Assembly: GCA_032622095.1 (NCBI GenBank)
Contig: CP136067.1
Coordinates: 192,846,052 to 192,910,051 of the forward strand
Length of the DNA stretch: 64,000 nucleotides
From: Siphonodentalium dalli
Taxonomy: Eukaryota > Mollusca > Scaphopoda > Gadilida > Siphonodentaliidae
Reading direction: 5' to 3'
Shown here: piece after piece, positions 19,101 through 30,600 of the stretch
How the letters are laid out: every line of letters begins with the position of its first letter
How positions within the stretch are numbered: the stretch's first letter is position 1
Notes under the pieces: model-generated
Seen by the model: only the letters and a program-made list of their open reading frames with translations
What the model was told of the DNA's origin: nothing
Database searches by the model: none
Translations under genes and position numbers: made by a program

Positions 19101-21635
19101 TGAATAAAGATCCAAATGCAAAATGCCGACTTCCCCCCATTACAACACTTGTCCAGGTATGTTGTCGTGGGTGTAGTACGCTGTCCGATCAGGCGCGGAG
19201 TCGCGGACATTAATGGCTGACCATGTACACGCCTCGGTGTGTGCATGTTAAAGAACGCTACTGGAGTCACCATAGGGTTATAAAGTTACCTGGCCGTGGT
19301 AGCACCTGGACCAGTGCGTGTACAACCAGAATTGGTTCCTACACTGTAATCTCTAGATACAGATACAGATAGATCCCTGCTTGGAAATTGAATACATTTC
19401 ATTCTATTACTACATGTACAATATACATTATTGTTGAGCCCGATGTTTATTAGTGCGATTATGGATATCACATCTGCGACCTTGATTGACCTTTAAATTT
19501 CTATCATCCAAAATGTCAGTTGTCAAGTCACTTGCTGTTACCTCTGATGTCGATGGTTGAAGAACTTTCTCGACGTCAAGCTGAATTAGTCAAAATCATT
19601 GCTGCCAAAGATAAGGAAATTGACGACTATAAGTCACAAGGCTCTAAAACTTCAAGAAGTGAGTTCTCTTTATCTGGTGCATCCTGTATTAAACTATTAT
19701 AGTTGAATTTGACCGCGCTAAATATAATATTTCCCTGTTGTTTTTTTTTGGAAACTTTTGGATCGCGCATCCCAGTGCACAGCCAAGTTGAATTCTTAAG
19801 GGGATGGCAAAGTCTGTTTCATAAAAAATGTCTGGAAACGGGCTGACAAAATTGGTATTTTTCACATAAAAGCAGACAGAAATATATATAACAACATAGA
19901 GATAATATATAGAGCATATATCGTTAAAGGAGGTGCCACGAATAGATGTGAGCTAAAAAGCTTTTTGTACCAGAAAAATGACTTTGAAACAGAGTATATC
20001 TCCAATATTATGTCATTGTTTTGGCATTCAAATGTGAAAAACTATAACTTCAACAGTATCATTAGGCAGCCCATTATGATAAGTGACATACCGTTAAGAG
20101 CCAAGGAGCTATGCTTTAGATTAATGTTCACTGTATCGTTTGCAAAACGTCCGCTAAAACACGTCAGTTTTTCTTGGGAGCCAGTCGCCATATTTCAATT
20201 GTAAACACATGTTCATGACGTTGTTGTCATTTTTTAATTCGCGGCAGGTACATGAAAATCGACCAGAAAAGCAATCCGATCCTGCAATCGGGCAAGTTTA
20301 TGATATGAAATCGATGCTTTCAGTTTATTGAAGTTGTTGGAATTAATTTAGTTGCTTGATTACCCACGATTTATTAAGTTTTGTGCTGTTTACAGATGGA
20401 AATGTTGATATTTTATTTTTAGAATTACCAGTCTATAGTCGAAAGCGAGATTACAAGATGTCGTATTAGTACGCAAATCACATAAATAGAAAACTTACAT
20501 GTTTCAGAATATTGTATTATTCTAAAATCAAATAGCCTATATAAAAACATATTTATGAATAGGAAAGTACCGTATTCCGACGAAATATGTCATATTTTAC
20601 GACGGACTCCTTGTGCGAGTTCACTTCCGGTCAATTCTATTTTGGTGCACTGGGATCAACAACATTGTGGAGTAAAATACGTTTAATAACATTTGAATGT
20701 AAATTAATCGAGAAATTGTCGGTTATCAGGTACAATCATATTGCTTATAACCCATATCTATTGATGGGCATAATCAAAAGCTTGATCCCATGCGCGATTG
20801 TCTATACTGATCGATTTCCATTCGTAATCGTATTCTAGTATTGACGGATGGGTTTGTTTGTAATCATGGCCGCCCCGCCTCCATGGCATGCGTATCGGCT
20901 ATCGCAAAATAATGTTAGGATATTATGGTCTCCCATACCAAGAAAAATAGTTCCTAAGAATGTAAACAATGCAAATGGAGGACATTTTGCCATTATTCAG
21001 GATGACAGTACTATTTTCACAGGCAGGGTATTTGGGAAAGTTCTTGTTTTTCCTCAAAATGATGTCTCCTTGTCTCTAGCCAGATTCTTATAGGACCATT
21101 TTGACTGTTCAGTTTGTACAAAAAGTTAACCATTGGAACTGGAGAAACGCCGTTTGGGGACATGATTTTTTGTCACTCTACCGCGAGTAAATTCTAACAG
21201 CTATAATTTCTCTACTAATGACAAGATCTTTGTTTATTATTGATTATATATGTGTGAAAAATATGAAGTTTATCCATTCTATGGCCGGTGAGTAATTATT
21301 GATCATCTGGAGGTAGGGTGCAATCCGCGGTGGCCATCTTGACCAGACTTTACCATCCCCTTAACAACATTACTCTCAGGTGCCTAATAATAGTGGTGGG
21401 TGAGCATTTAAGCTCAAATTAATAATAGTGACGGCCATTTCGCTCCCAATGCCAAATAATAGTGATGTATACTGACGCTATTATTAGGGACCTGAGAGTA
21501 CAGCAAATGAAGAATCACCAGACAAAATTCCTTTTGCGCCAACTAATAATGGCACAAGTATGCTTTTTATGTTTACCCATACCATAGTATGGTAAACATA
21601 GTGTCGTTGCCCGGATTGACCACTCGTCGTTCGTC

Positions 21636-21670
<35 letters not shown>

Positions 21671-24600
21671 CCGTAGACACTTTACGAGTAATGCGATAAC
21701 TCAAACATTTTCTATCCAATCGAAACCAAATTTTGTATATGGGTTTCTCAGCCCAAAATACAGATCGAATTTGGGTTTGATCCGAGATTTTGTTACAGAG
21801 TTATGGCCCTTTTTCAACTTATAATTCACGCATTCTGCCATAACTCAAACATTTTTTATCTGATTGGAACCAAATTTGGTATGTGAGTTTCACAGCCAAA
21901 AATACAGATCGAGTTCGAATATGGGTTTGATCCGATTTATTTTAAAGGAGTTATGACCCTTTTTTCGAAAATAAAAAAAATTTAAAAAAAATCCGATGCT
22001 CTAACCGAAATATTTTTTTGTCCGATTGTGTTCATATTTGATATGTAGGTTTATGATGACACACCCCTCACCTGTATAGTTTTTGGTATTGATTGGTTGA
22101 TCAGTTTAGAAAATAATTAACCCTTTACATACATGCTATCCAATGCAATAAGTTGAACATATTTCTTCTGATCTGCCTCATATTTCTTACCTAGGTTTTT
22201 CTTAGCACGTTCTTCATCTGTATGGTTTTTGGTATTGTTTAATTAACCCTTTTCACTCTTATGTTTACTTAGAATTCACCCAAGCTGCTATGACTCAAAA
22301 TATTTTTCATCTGATCAACACAAAATTTGGTATATGAATTTATCACCCCTAAATACAGATCGAGTTCGAATATGGGTTTGATCCGATATATTTTAACAGA
22401 GTTATGACCCTTTATAATTCAAGTAATTACTGCTGGGAATTTGAAGAGAACATATATCCCACAGCAATGTGTGTTATTGAAATGAGTTAATTATCACTAT
22501 GACATTAGATACTACATGCTATAAAGCATGATAGTGGTACCACTGGCTGGCTGGACTTGTTATCATAATTATTTCAAACTGTGATTGATTACTCACTCTC
22601 TGGTGGAGTTCTGCTTTCTGTGCAATATGAAGTTAACCCCTTTGTTGAAACAGGTTTATTACATTAGCTATATGCACACACTATATGACACCTATTCTAA
22701 AATAATAAATTGGAATAGTCCATTGTTACTTTGTAGTGTTGTTTTACAGACATTGTTCTTTACAAACACTGTTGTCTTATCTTAGACAAAAATTTATCCA
22801 CACATTCCTTAGTTCCATAACATGATGTCATTGAAAATGATTAACCCTCTTCACACATCATATGGTTTTGATGCTTTTCATTTAATCATTCTCCTATGTT
22901 ATGTCCAGGTTGATGGTGATCCACTTTTGATTTGCATGGATTTGGGATTAAAATTAAACCATTCCATAGACACATATTATGCGATAGACAGATATAATAT
23001 TATCCCTTTCACTTTGAGCCAGGTTCAGTAAGGGTTTCAATACATCACCAATTGAATATTCATCATTAGAGGAAATGTCTTATTTTGAAATTCCCTCAAT
23101 TGCATTTGGGCTCCAGGATAATATTAATGGTGCTGGTATTCTTGAGACTGACTTATTGTATGGGGTTCTAAATCCAATGACATGCTTTTCATAGACTATT
23201 TTGTGTTTATCAGTTCATTAGTTTGGGTAAGATTAACCCCATTCTATCCGATTTGATAACTCAAATATTTCCATTGATTATGTTTATAGTTCTTGGCATA
23301 GTTGACGATAACACACCCCTAACCTGCATAGTGAGGGTCATTTGGTTTATTTGCTTAAAAATATTAACATCCTCCACCAATCCTGTTGACACAATGTGAT
23401 AACTAAATATTTTTCACACGATCACTATATAAAGTGTGAATTGTTGAAACTTTTGCACTCATGAAAAGGTTGGTGTAAGGATTTATAAAATTTATAAAAA
23501 TAGCTAATCGCTATCGCCAAGGTATGGGTTAAACATCTGCCGATCGTGATCGGCCTCTCGTTTAAATGGCATGACAACCAATTGAATGTTAATTACTTAT
23601 CATGTGCCATCATCATTAATCATTCGCATCGATCAAGACATGTTATTTAAAAAAAAAAAGCTTGGATATGACCTATTTTTCTCCTGTAAAGAAGAACATT
23701 AAGGACTTCCAATCATGCAGTTGTTGTTGTGTTCAGATAACAAATTCTATGAAACAGTCTTAGTAAGATTTTCTGATTAACTTATCATCTGTACATTTCT
23801 ACTAATGAATAAAGTGACAACTCATCAGTGAGTAGCATGTTTATATTAAAGGTACTTAATCCGATCAGACGGTCCCCATATCATCAAGATACAACAACAA
23901 CAACATTTCTTCAAAGTTCGCTTTAGTTATCAGAATCAATTTATTGCAACAACATAATGCTAACCACTGTCAACTATGGTATCAAATTTCCCAAAACTTA
24001 TTATTTATCAACATTTTGTTCAACAAAATATGGCCGTATTATCACTAAAGTATCATGAAATTTGGCCGTATTACCACTTGATTTTAGAGCTATCCATCTT
24101 CATCCGCAATTTGACCAAGACCGTCCATTTGACGATGTTTTTCTGGGCCACATATTATTGCACATCTCGAGAAATAACAAACTTCAAAAATCGATATCTG
24201 ATCACTCTGAGCTTTGATGGGTGGGTTCCTCAATTCGAATCAAATATTTTTTACCTCCGAAGCCAAAGAAATAGTAATTTAGGAGCGTCTGATCAGATTG
24301 AGTACCTGTAACTGCTTAAAATTTGCAGCACATGATTGTTTTCAGCATCCGGTGAGACTTATGTGTAATGTATGCTCCTTGTCTATCTTTTTCAGAACAT
24401 ATTGCAACAGTGCCATATGATGGGAAGGCCTTCACCAATAATATGGTTTCCTCTCCTGTGAGTAGTTGTTTAACGGCCAGGGAACATGGTGCCGGACATT
24501 TGCAGATTGAGATCTCCAGAGTGTGAAATTAGTGATGCTACTCCGCACAGCATGCTAGCGTAACTAAATTCACCCTATGGGGACCTTATTCTGCCTATGC

Positions 24601-27600
24601 CTCATCTGCTATGGGAGGCCTAGGCTCAGATTTTAGTTCCCAGATGGTGAATATTGTGATGTGCACCCTTTGGACACCTCAATTATGTAATATGTTGTCT
24701 GCCAATTTGGGGATATAGAGAAACTAAACTAAAAAAGAAAAAGTTCCTTTGTAGATAAGTTTCTAAAGAAACTGAAAAACTTCTTAATTTGATAATAGAG
24801 ATACTTTCCAGAGAAGATGAGTCCTGAGCAGAATGGGGACCTCATTATTCAGATGTCCAGCACCATACCATATCCTCAGGCCTCATGCATAATTTTGTCC
24901 GAGCTTTTATTTCTACATTTTTAGGTCAATGTTTGGCACTGATATTTAGTACCATGGGAACCTGTGCACCTGCGATTATGATGTCTGTCCGACTTATTTT
25001 TGTGGAGTTATGATTAGGGTTAGGGTTAGGGGGTTTATGGTTAGGGATACCTGTTGACATTTCAGTCCCCAATATATGGTAATGGCTACTTCACTCAAAT
25101 AATATTTTGAATACTGGGGGTATTACTTAGTCCCATCTGGGACAAGCCCATCTCTAGTTCATTTTTGGCAAAACAAAAAATATTATAAATTGGGAAAACA
25201 AAATTTGCAAGTGAATTCTCAAATCCACAAGAAAGTAAAAAAAACTTAATTGAAAAAGTTGCTGTGTTCGATAATCAACAAACAGTGCACTAAATTACCT
25301 TGTAACCTGAATCACCTGTAGCATGATGTGCATCGTTACCATTCCAATATGATCTCCCATAGTATCAATCAACTTGTAATACTGGTGAGTAGCATGTTCT
25401 GATTGGAACAACACCTGTCAAAGGCTAAAATACAGCTGGTTCATTTGTATTAACAATGTCTTTTCTAGGCGTTTGAATCGATAGTGAAGAGGTTGGGCGT
25501 GGCGACTTTTGATGGAGATAGTCAAGACCTCTACAGACAGATTATGGTGAAAAATGCTTGGCTCAAACGCTCACCGAGAAAAGGTATCAATCAAGCCTCG
25601 AAATAGTGTGTCTGTCATTTGCAGAATGAGTTCCCCAGAGGGTGAAATTAGTGATCCTAGCATCACTAAATTCACCTTCTGGGCACCTCATTCTGCTCGG
25701 GCCTCATCTTATGGGAAGTATGTATAGACTATAGTATAGTCTCAATTTTTAACATTGTTTTAGTTGCTTTTTCCCTACTGTTCAGTTTCTACATTCCCTA
25801 ATAGTTTCTACATTCCCTAATTTGCAGTGTTATTTGCTGAAGATAAAATGCATAATCGAGGTGACTAATGGGTGAACATCAACAACTTCAACTGGTGAAC
25901 TTTAATCTTATCCTAGGTTTCCCGTAGAAGTTGAGGTCCCTCTGGGGACCTCATTCCGCAAATGACAGACACACTATTTCAAAAGTTGGTATCAATCATC
26001 CACAGGAGTCATAAATTCATTTTCATTATAATTACCATGTTATTTGCATCATTGATAGAAAACATGAGTGTATTTTGCACTAAGCCATGGCTCAAATTCA
26101 TTCATTTGTTGCATGTATTCTGTTGAGTATAAAAGGAGATGATCCCACAAATGGCCGAATTTAGTGTACAGTACCCCTTTAAGTCGAGTAAAGTGTAGTA
26201 GGTATAATTTGAAGCTTCATACCACCACAGTCCTCAAACTATGGTGCCTGACATTTGCAGAATGAGGTCCTGGTGGTGAATTTGGTGACTCTACCCCGAA
26301 CAGCAGGCTAGCATCACCCTTTGAGGACTCATTCTGCTTAGACCTCATCTTCTCTGCAAAGTATCTTTATTATCAAATTTAAAAGTTTTTTAGTTTCTTT
26401 AGAAAGTTTCTTTTTCTTTTTAGTTGTTTCTCTGTATCCCCAATTTGGCAGACGACACAATGCATAACCGAGGTGCACAATGAGTGCATATCACCATCTT
26501 GGAACTTAAATCTGAGCAGGGTTCGCGCTGCCAATGGCAAAATTAATTCACATTTGGCAAAAAAAAAATTGGCAAGTCACTTTTTAATTCCTCAAAAATG
26601 TTGAAAAATATTGGTCAATCAATACCATTCGTTTCAGGAAACTCTCACTAATATAATTATATTAGTGGTATTTTATAAGGTCTGGGAAAAGTTAACACAT
26701 TTATTAAGATGCAGTTAATCTGATAGCATTAGTATTGATGGGTGAGGGATTACCCGTATTTAGTGTGGTGGTGGTGTTTACATAGCTAATCCTCTTGGAA
26801 TGTGCCCTTCTGATGAAGCAACCCTTCTACAATTTAATTGTTCGGTGATTGGTTTATTGTTGTATGATAAAGCACAAAATAAGACTCAAAGTTGCGGAAA
26901 ATTATACTTTCAGTGATAGCATTCTGCAAATTCTAAAAGAATTTGGCAAAAAATATTTTCATTTGGCAAATAAAATGGCAAAGGTATATTTTGGTCCAGC
27001 GCGGACCCTGAATCTGACTCTTCTTCTCCCATAGAAGATGAGGCCCAAGATGATGAATTTGGTGATTCTAGCCTGCTTTGCTGGGTAGCGTCACTAAATT
27101 CACTCTCTGGGGACCTCATTCTGCAAATGTCCAGCACCATAATTTGAGGCATGATGCCACCACCGGCCATTATTATAGTATGCCATATTGTTTTTCCTTG
27201 CAGTAAAGCCTGGAGACAGCATGGATGATGATGAAAGCTTAGCGGACGTCCCGAGGGAATCACACACATCGTGGGGGACAAACAGAATTCCAGCATCATT
27301 GGGCCAAACAAAGAGCCCGACCAAACGTAAATCTCCTGACTCGAGTCCACATAAAAGTCCATCTGCTTCTCCTGTTAAGGTGAGTTTAAGAAATTTAGTG
27401 CGACCTATGGGATGATGGGGGAACTTCACACCAGATATAGTATATTATTTGCGAATCATGCATTCGTGTATTTATTATGATTCACCCTGGGATGGTTTGG
27501 CCTAAAAGTTGGAGCTTCCTGAAATTTTGCGAAAAGCCTAACAATATTTACCTTGACCTTGTAAGCCAGTGCGTTCTCTTACATTTGCAAGGCTTCCTAA

Positions 27601-30600
27601 GGGAGACTCACATATATAAGAGAATTCACTGTCGTAGGATCTTTAATGCTGTACCAGCACAGCTCCGGTCATGAAATTGTTAACTTGATGTGCTAGAATA
27701 TTTGTTAATTTCTTGATCATATAAAATATGAGGTATTGTAACTAGAATCCATGATGACCAATGGGCGAGTGAGGCAACTGGATATACTAATTTACATCAA
27801 CCAATCGGGCAGTACTGGATACAGTAATTTACAGCGACCAATCGGGCAGTGAGGCAATAAACGCCGAATATAGTATATTTTTCACGGCATCTCTGGATAG
27901 TGACAAAGGCTGAATATGACCGAAAGTGGAACAAAATGACAAACCGCTGCACAGTATTTGGAATAGTGTGGAATGAGCTAGGGTTTTAGCGACTTGAGAA
28001 TTTTTTATCGAATCAACTATCGAATTGAATATCAAATCAAACTATGAATCGAATGGGAATTTGTTTGATCCCATTGATACCTGTTATCTAGGGCCCTGCG
28101 AACCGTTCGAGGTTCAGTTCGGTTCGAAACCGCTGTGATGATTCGGTCCGGTTCGAAACCTTAGACGGGATTCGTTTATATCGAACCTTTTCTTTAGTCC
28201 CGCAAAATGGGCAAATTTTGCGTACTGGGAATTGTTTATTGATTATATGATTTTATGTTTACATTGGACATAATTACTTTGATCATTACTCGGGCGGGGT
28301 AACTGGGTGATATTTCATTGAACGGGTCTTTTGGCATAACTTTATTCCGCTCCCGCTAAACGGTCCAGTCGGACATGTCAAATTCGTGATAATTAATTAG
28401 TAAAACTATAACATTTCTATCTCAGTCAAAGTTCTACCTCGTCAAAGTTTGTTTTATTCTCCATATAACTTTACTAATAGACATAATTATACCTAACAAA
28501 CGAGACAATAAGTTATGATTATTGATGAATACAGATCGAACAAGCTTTTTTGAATTCTGTAAACTGGCTGAAAGTGAATAGGTATTTCCGGCAGCCTTCT
28601 GTGTCAACAATTGGAGTCAACCAATCACAGTGAGGAGAAGGTGTGGCCATTGTTTATCAGCATAAATGATTGACATGATTATGTAACCCGATGTGCTTTG
28701 TCTTGTGACACTTAATTGCTACAACGCGACGTCGGCACGCTTTGATCTTTGTCATGTGTTGTCGCAGTTACAGATTGACGAGTCTGTTAATAGTTACCGA
28801 GTTATGCCACGTGGCGCGTTCATGCTGTCAGTGTGTTAGGAGTTCAATGCGTCGTTTATCGTGTTGTTTACATTGTACATATGTACTACTGGAAGCTGGA
28901 CCGATGATTCAATCAGACATCTGTCTCACTTACTGTTAGAATAAGTCATAAGTTATGATTTTTCATGAGTGATGCTCAGTGAGCGGACGCGGGTATATAC
29001 GGAGAATGATAATCGGATATTTGTTTTAATCGGGGTTATGTAATATAATGTATGGACATAAACGGAACATAATATCAACGTTTTATCGGATTGTCATTCA
29101 TCTCCAATATAAAATAATTCTTCAACATGTAATTATCTTATATCGTATACGATAAATTTGTATATAACACGTTGATTGTACTATTATAATGATTCAGATA
29201 CGTTCTAACTGGCTACTAGTATTATGAGTACGTCGCTTGGACTCTCTTCAATGACACGGTCGGTAATTGGGTTCGAGGTTCGAGATTCGGTTCGATTCGA
29301 AACCAAGACGATGATTCGGTTTCAAGGTTTGGTTCGACCTAAATTATAAGGTTCGCAGGGCCCTACAGTGTTATCTCACTTGATTGATCATGCAATAACT
29401 TACCACTTCGTAACTACAGTTGATTGTGACATATGAAGATATCAGAAATACAAAGTTCTCTCGTCTCTATATTGTATTTGTCAAATATTAAATCATGTTT
29501 TTATATACTAATGCATGTGAAAATAAAACTTGCAATCCGGCACCCATAATCATAACATTTTATTTGAAACTGAATTTATTTCCGTATAAGCCCATCAAAA
29601 TATATACTGCGCAAGTTAGGCTATTTACAATTGTAGGCCTCTTAATTAAGGTAGAAATTATCTTAATGTTGTTTTGGCTTTGTTCGATAACCTACGTATA
29701 TAGTTCAAAAATACTTGTAGGCCTACATATGTGGACCTGTGTTAGTGTTTCACACAATTGTAATACGGGTACGCAAATAACACACAAATGCATCAGATCG
29801 TTCTGATCGTAATACTCAAGTTTCAAAGAACTTGCTAATTGTGTTGGTCATTTATAAAATAGATTTAGTGACACATTTGGAAACATTGCCAAATAAAATA
29901 CTTAAATATGAATACGGTATTTGATACATGTCTTATTGTAAATCATCATTGGTCTTGTTTGCTAAAGTGATGTTAAATCCTAATAATCAATCATTGCACG
30001 GTCTTGGAGTGTGTTATTTTGGGAAAGTAGTGATTTAGTAGGCTACATAATTATGTTGGCAGACTATCCCCTGTATAATAGACTATGAGACTGTACACCT
30101 ATATATTCAAAAATTTCGAACTGATGATTTCAACTGGAATTGACTCGAATTTGTTTTGTCGATTCGAATATCGAATATTCACAGGACCCTAGAATGAGCA
30201 ATTTCTCGAAGAGTATATCACGCAGTGGAGTCGGTTTGGTGTAAAAAGAAAGTATCACATATTTTGTCTGAGGGTATATTTATTGACCTTATTTTCCAAT
30301 AATGCTTACTATAAAATGTTCTTGAACGTTAGTTTAATTGGAAACAAACAGAAATAGAATAATTTAAATATTAGAATTTACAGCCTACAAAAGTGTTTTG
30401 ATACATTTTATATTAATTTGGAAAATTTTGGCCAAAAATATTTTAAATATACATTCTAGGCCTGTTCAGAAAATGTTTGTCAACCTCCACATGTCCAAAA
30501 ACATCCTGGGTACTCAAATCAACATTTAAGAGTTCATAGGTACCGAGGTCAACGTTTCAAGATTATGTGTACCCAAATCAACTGAAACATGCGAATTGGA

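Larger units (their letters stand above)
16642..19519 (+). other. NHEJ1: NHEJ1 intron 2
   Basis: 2.9 kb with, in order, a GGGGTACTGTACCC foldback element, a family A TTAA MITE, a 26-base G-run, a family C dimeric palindrome and a tRNA-like SINE. Confidence 0.75.
19659..24395 (+). other. NHEJ1: NHEJ1 intron 3
   Basis: 4.7 kb with a TTAA-bounded element at 19796-21364, a short MITE at 21371-21500, diverged about 170-bp repeats at about 21570-22420, and a long TIR element at 23850-24307. I see nothing recognisable at 22.4-23.85 kb. Confidence 0.7.
25584..27203 (+). other. NHEJ1: NHEJ1 intron 5
   Basis: 1.6 kb almost wholly made of two family C elements (25592-25984 and 26231-27150) separated by a half copy of the GGGGTACTGTAC element (about 25984-26180). 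Confidence 0.7.

Noticed and set aside
25014-25031. TTAGGG run as a telomere remnant
   Set aside because: Only three units, embedded in a dispersed repeat; too short to infer telomeric origin.
26910-27362. 150-codon open frame on the minus strand
   Set aside because: It lies antisense to NHEJ1 exon 6 and runs into a family C MITE; no similarity to any protein is visible.
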